This document shows, piece after piece, positions 34,178 to 40,041 of a DNA stretch of 64,000 nt. This stretch comes from Myxococcota bacterium (GTDB lineage: Bacteria; Myxococcota; B64-G9), in contig JAKLGA010000012.1 in the NCBI GenBank assembly GCA_022710975.1, positions 62,001-126,000 on the forward strand, written 5' to 3'. Position numbers and translations under genes: made by a program. The notes under the pieces were generated by a model that searched no databases, was not told where the DNA came from, and was given only the letters and a program-made list of their open reading frames with translations. Numbering within the stretch: position 1 is the first letter of the stretch; every line of letters begins with the position of its first letter.

Positions 34178-35748
34178 GCCGTCAGGCCTGGCTCGCGCTC
34201 GCGCTGCTGGCCGCCGGGCTGCCCGGCCCGGCCGGGGCCACCGGCTTCACCGACATCGGCCAGGACCTCGAGCAGCGCGCCGAGACCGAGGTCGAGGTGC
34301 ACGGCGCGCTCCGCCTGCGCGGCGAGCTGCTGTACAACCTCGACCTCGACCGCGGGGTCGATCCCGCGGGCGAGCCCCTGTACCCGGTGCCGCCGGGCGA
34401 TCCCACGGGCCAGCTGCTGACGAACGTGGACATGCGCCTGCGCACCGACCTGTCGCTGTTCGTGCCGCGCGCCCAGCTCGCGGTGAAGCTGCGGGTGGAC
34501 GTGCTGGACAACCTGGGGCTGGGCAGCGACCCCTCGGGGCCGCCGGTGGGCACGGTGTCCCAGGAGGCGCCCGAGCTGGCCTTCCGGGTGAAACGCGCCT
34601 ACGGCGAGGTGCTGCTGCCCTTCGGCCTGCTGGCCGCCGGGCGCCTGGGCAGCCACTGGGGCCTGGGCATGCTGACGAACGGCGGGGACTGCGCCGACTG
34701 CGACAGCGGGGACGCGAGCGACGGGCTGGCGTTGATGTCGCCGCTGCTCGGCCACGTGCTGGCGCTGGCCTACACCTTCTCGTCCACCGGGCCCTTCACC
34801 GACCGGCGCAGCGACAGCCGCTTCCTGGACCTCGAGCCCTCGGACGACGTGCGCACCTTCACCCTGGCGCTGCTCAAGTTCCACAACGACCAGGCCCGCG
34901 AGCGCCGCCGCCAGGCGGACAGGACCTCCTTCGAGTATGGCCTCTACGCCTCCTACCGCTGGCAGGACAACGACATCCCGGCCGGCTACCTCTCGCTGGC
35001 CCGGCCCGAGTCGCTGGGCCCCGGCTCCGTGATGGCCCGCGGCCTGCAAGCGCTCGCGCTGGACCTCTGGTTGCGGCTCACCCTGCCGCGCTTCCGGCTG
35101 GAGCTGGAGGGCGCGGTCATGCTGGCCGAGATCGAGGAGCCGTCCCTGGTGCCCGGCGCGCTCCTGCGGGAGCCGGTGTACGCGCGCCAGTTCGGCCTGG
35201 CGCTGGAGAGCGAGTACGGCGCGCCCGAGGACGACTGGGGCGTCGGCCTGGACGCGGGCTTCGCCAGCGGCGATCCCGCCCCGGGCTTCAACGCCTTCCC
35301 CCAGCTCGACGACACGGCCGGCCAGCCCGGGGCGCTGCGCGGCGCGCAGGCCCGGCCGCCCTACGACAACCGCTTCGACGACTTCCGCTTCCACCCCGAC
35401 TACCGGGTGGATCGCATCCTGTTCCGCGAGCTCATCGGCACGGTGACCGACGCCGTCTACGTGCGGCCGCACGCGCGCTACCGCCTGCTCCAGGTGGGGC
35501 AAGGCGAGCTCGTGGCGCAGCTCTCGGCCGTCGCCTCCTTCGCGGTCGAGCCCGCCTCGACGCCCGGGGGCGAACGCCCGCTGGGGGTCGAGCTGGACCC
35601 CACCCTGGCCTACGTGAACGAGCTCGGCTTCCAGGTGGTGGCCGACTACGCCGTCCTCTTCCCTCTGGGGGGGCTCGACAACCCCGCCCAGGGGCTCTCG
35701 GCCAAGCCGGCCCAGCTCTTCCAGGTCCGGCTGGCGTATGGGTTCTGA
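34174..35748 (+). CDS. Outer-membrane beta-barrel protein, porin-like
   Basis: This 524-residue protein has a signal peptide (SRQAWLALALLAAGLPGPAGA, GTG start). Many alternating amphipathic strands (GALRLRGELLYNLDLD, LAVKLRVDVLDNLGLGSD, LALESEYGAPEDDWGVGLDAGFASGD) and the terminal Phe (FQVRLAYGF) are the outer-membrane insertion signal. It probably belongs to the large barrel family seen in myxobacteria as TIGR04551, but that assignment is from memory. It could export or bind a hydrophobic product of the operon. The start codon overlaps the upstream stop. Confidence 0.75.
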   Translation: MSRQAWLALALLAAGLPGPAGATGFTDIGQDLEQRAETEVEVHGALRLRGELLYNLDLDRGVDPAGEPLYPVPPGDPTGQLLTNVDMRLRTDLSLFVPRAQLAVKLRVDVLDNLGLGSDPSGPPVGTVSQEAPELAFRVKRAYGEVLLPFGLLAAGRLGSHWGLGMLTNGGDCADCDSGDASDGLALMSPLLGHVLALAYTFSSTGPFTDRRSDSRFLDLEPSDDVRTFTLALLKFHNDQARERRRQADRTSFEYGLYASYRWQDNDIPAGYLSLARPESLGPGSVMARGLQALALDLWLRLTLPRFRLELEGAVMLAEIEEPSLVPGALLREPVYARQFGLALESEYGAPEDDWGVGLDAGFASGDPAPGFNAFPQLDDTAGQPGALRGAQARPPYDNRFDDFRFHPDYRVDRILFRELIGTVTDAVYVRPHARYRLLQVGQGELVAQLSAVASFAVEPASTPGGERPLGVELDPTLAYVNELGFQVVADYAVLFPLGGLDNPAQGLSAKPAQLFQVRLAYGF

Positions 35749-35749
35749 C

Positions 35750-36598
35750 ATGCCAAACCGCTTGCTGTGGATCTTGCTCCTGGGCGCCGGGCTGGCCGGC
35801 TGCGGCGACAACCAGACGATCGTGCCCGAGCGCGATCCTTACCAGAGCCCCGGGCAGGAGCCGCTCGCCTGCCTGCCGGACCTCGACGGGCGGCTCGACG
35901 CGGACGAGCTGCAGACGGCCTTCGCCGTGCCGGTGCGCTACCTGGTGTCTCCGGCCGGGGAGACCCGGGCCGTGGACGTCGTGGGCGAGGTGGACCCGGC
36001 TGGCCGGCGAGTGTGGGACTGGGGCGCGGACTACGCCTCCGACCAGCTCGCCGTGGTGGAGGTCCGGGAGCTCCAGGGGCAGTGGTACGCGGCCTCCTTC
36101 CCGGGCGGCCAGTTCGTGCTGCCCTTCGACGCCGGCGGGCGCATCGAGTCGGTGCACAGCCGGGACGAGCAGGGCGTCTACCTGCACGGGTTGGCCTCGG
36201 CCGAGCAGCACCCGCCCGAGGGCCAGACCCTGCTCCCGTACCAGACCCCGATCCAGGTGAACCGCTTCCCGCTCGCGCCTGGCGACGCCTGGTTGTCGGT
36301 GGGCGTGGTGCAGAACGGCGTCTTCCGCGATCTGCCCTTCTCCAGCCGCGACACCTACGAGTTCGAGGTGGACGGGGCCGGTGAGCTGGCGCTGCCGGAC
36401 GTGACCTTCACCCAGGCGCTGCGGGTGCGCACCCGCACCACCATCGAGCCGCTGGTGGGCCAGAGCACCTCTCAGCGCCAGGTGAGCTTCTTCTTCGAGT
36501 GCTTCGGGGAGGTGGCCCGCGCCACCAGCCAGACCGACGAGCCCGAGGAGGACTTCCAGACCGCGCTCGAGGTCCGCCGCCTGGGGCTGCTGCCTTGA
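35750..36598 (+). CDS. Lipoprotein, paralogue of the 32289 gene product
   Basis: This 282-residue protein has a lipoprotein signal (MPNRLLWILLLGAGLAGC). The C-terminal third, VSFFFECFGEVARATSQTDEPEEDFQTALEVRRLG, matches VAECFGTVALVHSKDYEGEVEFTQAAEVRRLG of the protein encoded at 32289, so the two are paralogues flanking the hydrolase and barrel genes. It lacks the Cys module and the Asp-rich linker. The gene begins one base after the barrel stop and is the last of the operon. The function is unknown; a role together with the barrel protein is suggested by position. Confidence 0.75.
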   Translation: MPNRLLWILLLGAGLAGCGDNQTIVPERDPYQSPGQEPLACLPDLDGRLDADELQTAFAVPVRYLVSPAGETRAVDVVGEVDPAGRRVWDWGADYASDQLAVVEVRELQGQWYAASFPGGQFVLPFDAGGRIESVHSRDEQGVYLHGLASAEQHPPEGQTLLPYQTPIQVNRFPLAPGDAWLSVGVVQNGVFRDLPFSSRDTYEFEVDGAGELALPDVTFTQALRVRTRTTIEPLVGQSTSQRQVSFFFECFGEVARATSQTDEPEEDFQTALEVRRLGLLP

Positions 36599-36638
36599 GC
36601 CCCTTGGCGTTCGCCCGGGCGGGTGTTACCCTGGGGCC

Positions 36639-37508
36639 ATGTCGGATCATTCGGGGCTGGGCAACAGGCCGGGTCCAATCCGCCCGGGCATGAAGGTGGC
36701 GGGGTTGGCGCTGGCGAGCCTGCTGCTCCTGGGCCTGATCGCTCGACTGCAGGGCGGCAAGCACGAGTCGAGCGTCCCGCCCGTCCAGCCCGACGGGCCG
36801 GTGCTGGCCGAGGCGCCCGGCCAGCTCCCGGTCGCCCGCGGGCTGAAGGGGCTGCGCTTCGGCATGACCCCGGAGGAGGTGCAGGCGGCGCTCCCGGGGC
36901 TCGGCGATCCCGACGCCCTCGGATCCGGGGGACCGGGGGAGGACGGGCGCTTCGATCTCCACAGCCTGGGCCTCCTGTCCGAGCTGAGGGAGCTGCTGCC
37001 CGCGGAGCCCCCGGGGACGCGCCTGGCTGGCGAGACCCGGCTGGGCTCGGAGCCGGCCCGCTGCCTGCTGGCGTTCGCCTGGCAGGGCAGGCTCTCGGCC
37101 ATGGCCTGCAGCCTCGGCCCCTACCACACCGAGGAGAGTCACCGGGCGGCCGAGCGGGCGCTGCTCACCGCGCTGACCGCCAAGTACGGTCGCCCGCGGG
37201 CGGCTACCCCGGGCCCCGGGGCGGCCTACGACCTCGAGGCCGAGCGCCGCTGGCTGTGGCAGGACGCGGGCGCCCGGCTCGAGCTCGTGTCGTTCTACGA
37301 CCGCATGAACGGGTTCGTGCCCGAGATCATGCAGACCTCGCGCTTGACCCTGAAGGACGAGTCCGCCGAGCACCTGGCGGAGGTCGAGCGCCTGAGGCTC
37401 GCGGCCGAGGCGCGCCAGGCCGAGGCCGAGGCCGCCCGCCGCCGGGCCCACGAGGAGGAGCTCCGGCGGCTCGAGCACCCGCGCGTGGACTTCGGCAAGG
37501 ACCTGTGA
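36639..37508 (+). CDS. Hypothetical membrane-anchored protein
   Basis: This 289-residue protein has one N-terminal transmembrane helix (MKVAGLALASLLLLGLIARL) after a short cytoplasmic start. A periplasmic domain with GLRFGMTPEEVQAALPGL follows, the start of a repeat found in many bacterial envelope proteins of unknown role. The C-terminus is a charged helix (HLAEVERLRLAAEARQAEAEAARRRAHEEELRRLE). No enzyme motif is visible. It is separated from both neighbouring operons by short gaps and is the last gene before the palindrome-rich region at 37.53 kb. Confidence 0.7.
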   Translation: MSDHSGLGNRPGPIRPGMKVAGLALASLLLLGLIARLQGGKHESSVPPVQPDGPVLAEAPGQLPVARGLKGLRFGMTPEEVQAALPGLGDPDALGSGGPGEDGRFDLHSLGLLSELRELLPAEPPGTRLAGETRLGSEPARCLLAFAWQGRLSAMACSLGPYHTEESHRAAERALLTALTAKYGRPRAATPGPGAAYDLEAERRWLWQDAGARLELVSFYDRMNGFVPEIMQTSRLTLKDESAEHLAEVERLRLAAEARQAEAEAARRRAHEEELRRLEHPRVDFGKDL

Positions 37509-37531
37509 GGGCCTGCGCCCAGCCAACCCTT

Positions 37532-37565
37532 CGCAACACATGTGTTGCAGGCCCCGGTGTTGCGA
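37532..37565. promoter_or_regulatory. Operator-like palindrome cluster upstream of the candidate selenoprotein operon
   Basis: GCAACACATGTGTTGC (37533-37548) is a perfect 16-bp palindrome. A third half-site, GTGTTGCGA, follows at 37557-37565 and pairs with CGCAACAC (37532-37539). Such an arrangement fits a dimeric regulator. It is about 140 bases before the first ATG of the operon. Confidence 0.55.
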
Positions 37566-37601
37566 GCCACCACTCCGGCCTGCCCTGTCCTGCCCCACCC
37601 T

Positions 37602-37625
37602 CAAAGAAAACCTCTTTGTTTCCTT
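37602..37625 (+). terminator. Small AT-rich hairpin with T-rich tail
   Basis: CAAAGA (37602-37607) and TCTTTG (37613-37618) form a 6-bp stem around AAACC, followed by TTTCCTTT. It stands out in GC-rich DNA and could end transcription of the gene at 36639. Confidence 0.4.
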
Positions 37626-37647
37626 TCGCTGCCTGTGACGCACCCTC

Positions 37648-37663
37648 TGGCACAGTCCTTGGA
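37648..37663 (+). promoter_or_regulatory. Possible sigma54-type promoter element
   Basis: TGGCAC-A-GTCC-TTGGA resembles the -24/-12 consensus TGGCACG-N4-TTGCW, but the critical C of the -12 GC is G. The predicted start would be about 15 bases before the ATG at 37688, and a palindrome lies about 100 bases upstream, as for an enhancer. It is tentative. Confidence 0.3.
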
Positions 37664-37687
37664 TTGCCTCCCCGCGGAGGTTGCACC

Positions 37688-37888
37688 ATGGACATCTGGG
37701 CACTGTTGATCTTCGCCGCGGTGTGGGTTGTACTTCAGGCGTTCGTGCTGCCCCGCTTCGGGGTGTCCACCTGAATGTCCCCGGCTTGCGGGTCCGGCGG
37801 ATCCGCGCGAGACGAGGAGCCGGAGGACGAGGTGAAGCCCGCCCCGGACGGGAGCGTTCCCGACGAGCGGAAGGGGCGCGCGCCGTGA
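37688..37888 (+). CDS. Candidate small membrane selenoprotein (in-frame TGA at 37772-37774)
   Basis: A 28-codon frame with GGAGG upstream encodes one transmembrane helix (MDIWALLIFAAVWVVLQAFV) and LPRFGVST, then TGA. The same frame continues without interruption for 37 codons (MSPACGSGGSARDEEPEDEV...) to a TGA that overlaps the next gene's GTG start. If the first TGA is read as Sec the product is 66 residues with Sec29 and Cys34 in GVST-U-MSPAC, a possible redox or metal-binding pair outside or at the membrane face. A stem-loop at 37788-37806 meets the bacterial SECIS rules. The alternative is two separate peptides of 28 and 37 residues with TGAATG re-initiation. Sec machinery is not in the window, so decoding is unproven. 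Confidence 0.55.
37788..37806 (+). other. Candidate bacterial SECIS element
   Basis: GCGGGTCC (37788-37795) and GGATCCGC (37799-37806) form an 8-bp stem with one G-U pair and the triloop GGC. The loop begins with G and starts 22 bases after the UGA. Published criteria for bacterial SECIS (loop of 3-14 bases, G in the first two loop positions, stem of 4-16 bp, 16-37 bases between UGA and loop) are all met. Chance GC-rich hairpins are common here, so it is suggestive only. Confidence 0.5.
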
Positions 37889-38541
37889 GCATCCAGGCTA
37901 TCGACAAGCGCTACAGCGAGCTGGCCACCTCCTGCTGCTGCCTGAGCTGCGGCGGGGCCGCCGGGCACGCGGCGCCGCGACCTGGCGAGACCTGCCTGGA
38001 CCTCGGCTCGGGCCGGGGCACGGACGCGCTCCGGCTGGCCGAGGCGGTGGGCCCGGGCGGTCGGGTGATCGGCCTGGACGCGGCCGAGGGCATGCTGCGG
38101 GTGGCCCGCGAGACCGCCCGCCGGCTGGGGATCGAGAACGCGGAGTTCGTGCGCGGGGAGCTGGAGCGGCTGCCGCTCCCCGACGGAACGGTGGATCTGG
38201 TCGTCTCCAACTGCACCCTCAACCACGCGGCCGACAAGCGGGCCGTGTGGCGCGAGGTGGCCCGGGTGCTGAAGCCGGGCGGTCGGTTCGTGGTGAGCGA
38301 CGTCCTGGCCATGGCCCCGGTGCCGGCCGCGTACGCCCAGGATCCCGAGGCGGTGGCCGAGTGCTGGGCCGGCGCGGTGACCGAGGCCGAGTACCGCGCC
38401 CAGCTCTCGGCGGCCGGCTTCGCCGGGATCGAGGTGCTCGAGCAGAGCGCGCCCTACCCCAAGGGCGCCATCGAGGTGTCGAGCTGGACCATCCGCGGGG
38501 TGAAGCCGAGCGCCACCCCCGCGCCGGAGGAGAACGCATGA
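37885..38541 (+). CDS. ArsM-like SAM-dependent methyltransferase
   Basis: This 218-residue protein opens with a cysteine cluster, LATSCCCLSCGG (Cys17-19 and 22). The SAM site CLDLGSGRGTDALRLAEAVGPGGRVIGLDAAEGML follows. Two blocks typical of arsenite methyltransferases are present: VSNCTLN (Cys110) and AECWAGAVTEAEY (Cys160), which correspond to the arsenic-binding cysteines of ArsM. It is shorter than usual ArsM proteins (about 260-280). Methylation of As(III), or of another metalloid or thiol, is inferred. The GTG start overlaps the stop of the upstream small protein (GTGA), and its stop overlaps the next ATG (ATGA), so expression is coupled on both sides. Confidence 0.8.
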   Translation: MSIQAIDKRYSELATSCCCLSCGGAAGHAAPRPGETCLDLGSGRGTDALRLAEAVGPGGRVIGLDAAEGMLRVARETARRLGIENAEFVRGELERLPLPDGTVDLVVSNCTLNHAADKRAVWREVARVLKPGGRFVVSDVLAMAPVPAAYAQDPEAVAECWAGAVTEAEYRAQLSAAGFAGIEVLEQSAPYPKGAIEVSSWTIRGVKPSATPAPEENA

Positions 38542-38690
38542 AGAGCCTCGCCAAGCCCAAGGGCAAGCAGCCGACCCCCCAGGCCCCCACCGCGCGCACC
38601 GAAAAGGAGGTGCGCCGCGAGGTGGAGCGGGAGGACAAGGCCCAGTGCTGCGCCAAGCGCTCGAAGACCACCGCCGGGTGCCACGACTGA
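38538..38690 (+). CDS. 50-residue peptide with CC...C tail, candidate radical-SAM substrate
   Basis: The product is Lys/Arg/Glu-rich for 35 residues (a leader-like helix RTEKEVRREVERED) and ends with AQCCAKRSKTTAGCHD. GGAGG precedes the ATG, which overlaps the methyltransferase stop. The gene sits immediately before a radical SAM/SPASM gene, an arrangement typical of precursor peptides of ribosomally made, post-translationally modified products, with the Cys-rich tail as core. It could instead be a small metal-binding carrier for the methyltransferase. No family is recognised. Confidence 0.65.
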   Translation: MKSLAKPKGKQPTPQAPTARTEKEVRREVEREDKAQCCAKRSKTTAGCHD

Positions 38691-38697
38691 GGCTCCC

Positions 38698-40041
38698 ATG
38701 GCCGGCGCCGGCAGGGGCTGCGACGGGTGCGGGCGGAGCCTGTCCCGTCACCTGGTGACGGGCGGGCTCGCGGGCGGGCGGGGCTTCGCCCTGTCCGCGC
38801 TCTCGGGCGCGGCCGATCTGCTCGCGCCCGGCGAGCTCGAGGCCCTGCGCGACGGGCGCCTGGAGCCCGGGGAGCTGGCCGCGCGCGGCTACCTGGTGCG
38901 CGGGGACGAGGAGCGGGCCGCCCTCCGCCGGGCCTACCTCGACTTCCTGGACGAGCGCGAGCGCGACGAAGTGCAGCTCTTCTTCGTGCCGCGCTACGCC
39001 TGCAACTTCGGCTGCGCCTACTGCTACCAGGCCGGCTACCAGGTGGCGGCGGAGCCGGTCCGCCCGGAGGTGGTGGAGGCCTTCTTCGGCTACGTGCGCC
39101 GGGAGTTCGCCGGCCGGCGGGCGTTCGTCACCCTGTTCGGCGGGGAGCCGCTGCTGCCCGGGGCCGAGGCGCGGACCTTCCTGGAGGACTTCGCCGGGCG
39201 CGCGCGCGCGGCCGGGCTGCCGCTGGCCGTGGTGACCAACGGCTACCACCTCGAGGACAGCCTGCCCGCGCTCGGCCGGGCCGAGCTGCAGGAGATCCAG
39301 GTCACGCTCGACGGGCCGCGCGCCGTGCACGACGCCCGGCGACCGCTCAAGGGCGGCGGGCCGACCTTCGAGCGCGTCGCGGCCGGGCTGGACGCGGCGC
39401 TGCGCGCGGGTCACCCGGTCAACCTGCGCGTGGTGGTGGATCGCGACAACCTCGGCGACTTGCCCGAGCTGGCCGCCTACGCCGCGGCCCGCGGCTGGAC
39501 CGGCCACCCGCGCTTCAAGGCCCACCTCGGGCGGAGCTACGAGCTGCACACCTGCGGGCCGGCCCCCGGGCGGCTGTTCGACCGGCTGGGGCTGGCCCGG
39601 GCGTTCCAGGCGCTGGCCAGGCAGCGGCCCGAGGTGCTCGCGCTGGTGCGCCCGCCCTTCGGCGTGGCGCGCGAGCTGGCCGAGCGGGGCGCGCTGCCAG
39701 CGCCGCTGTTCGACGCCTGCCCGGGCTGCAAGACCGAGTGGGCCTTCGACTTCACCGGCCACATCTACGCCTGCACCGCCACGGTGGGGGCCGAGGGCGA
39801 GGCGCTGGGCACCTTCTGGCCCGAGGCTCGCCTGGACGAGGCGGCCGTGGAGGAGTGGCGCGGCCGGGACGTGCTGAGCATCCCCGAGTGCCGGGAGTGC
39901 GGCCTGCAGCTCCTGTGCGGCGGGGGCTGCGCGGCGCTGGCCCGGCGCAGGACCGGGCGGCTGCGGGGGCCGGACTGCCGGCCCGCGCGGGAGCTGATCG
40001 AGCTCGGGCTGGACCTGTACCTGGGCGAGGAGCGTGCCTGA
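38698..40041 (+). CDS. Radical SAM/SPASM protein
   Basis: This 447-residue protein starts with CDGCGRSLSRHLV, has an N-terminal region of about 95 residues and then the radical SAM cluster motif CNFGCAYC (Cys102, 106, 109) with the GGEPLL motif. A SPASM region binds auxiliary Fe-S clusters: CPGCKTEWAFDFTGHIYACTATVG and CRECGLQLLCGGGC near the end. SPASM enzymes usually modify peptides (thioether, C-C or Cys oxidation chemistry), and here the neighbouring 50-residue peptide is the obvious candidate. ArsS, the arsenosugar enzyme, is another radical SAM protein linked to ArsM but lacks this SPASM arrangement as far as I recall. It begins 7 bases after the peptide gene; its TGA shares a base with the next ATG. 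Confidence 0.88.
   Translation: MAGAGRGCDGCGRSLSRHLVTGGLAGGRGFALSALSGAADLLAPGELEALRDGRLEPGELAARGYLVRGDEERAALRRAYLDFLDERERDEVQLFFVPRYACNFGCAYCYQAGYQVAAEPVRPEVVEAFFGYVRREFAGRRAFVTLFGGEPLLPGAEARTFLEDFAGRARAAGLPLAVVTNGYHLEDSLPALGRAELQEIQVTLDGPRAVHDARRPLKGGGPTFERVAAGLDAALRAGHPVNLRVVVDRDNLGDLPELAAYAAARGWTGHPRFKAHLGRSYELHTCGPAPGRLFDRLGLARAFQALARQRPEVLALVRPPFGVARELAERGALPAPLFDACPGCKTEWAFDFTGHIYACTATVGAEGEALGTFWPEARLDEAAVEEWRGRDVLSIPECRECGLQLLCGGGCAALARRRTGRLRGPDCRPARELIELGLDLYLGEERA

Noticed and set aside
37779-37792. Smaller hairpin CCCG-GCTTG-CGGG as alternative SECIS
   Set aside because: Its loop is only about nine bases from the UGA, closer than the 16-37 bases expected; the 37788-37806 stem fits better.
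38688-38690. TGA of the 50-residue peptide considered as a second Sec codon
   Set aside because: The frame after it is Arg-rich shadow of the radical SAM gene and the stop is followed at once by that gene's ATG; no SECIS-like context was noted.
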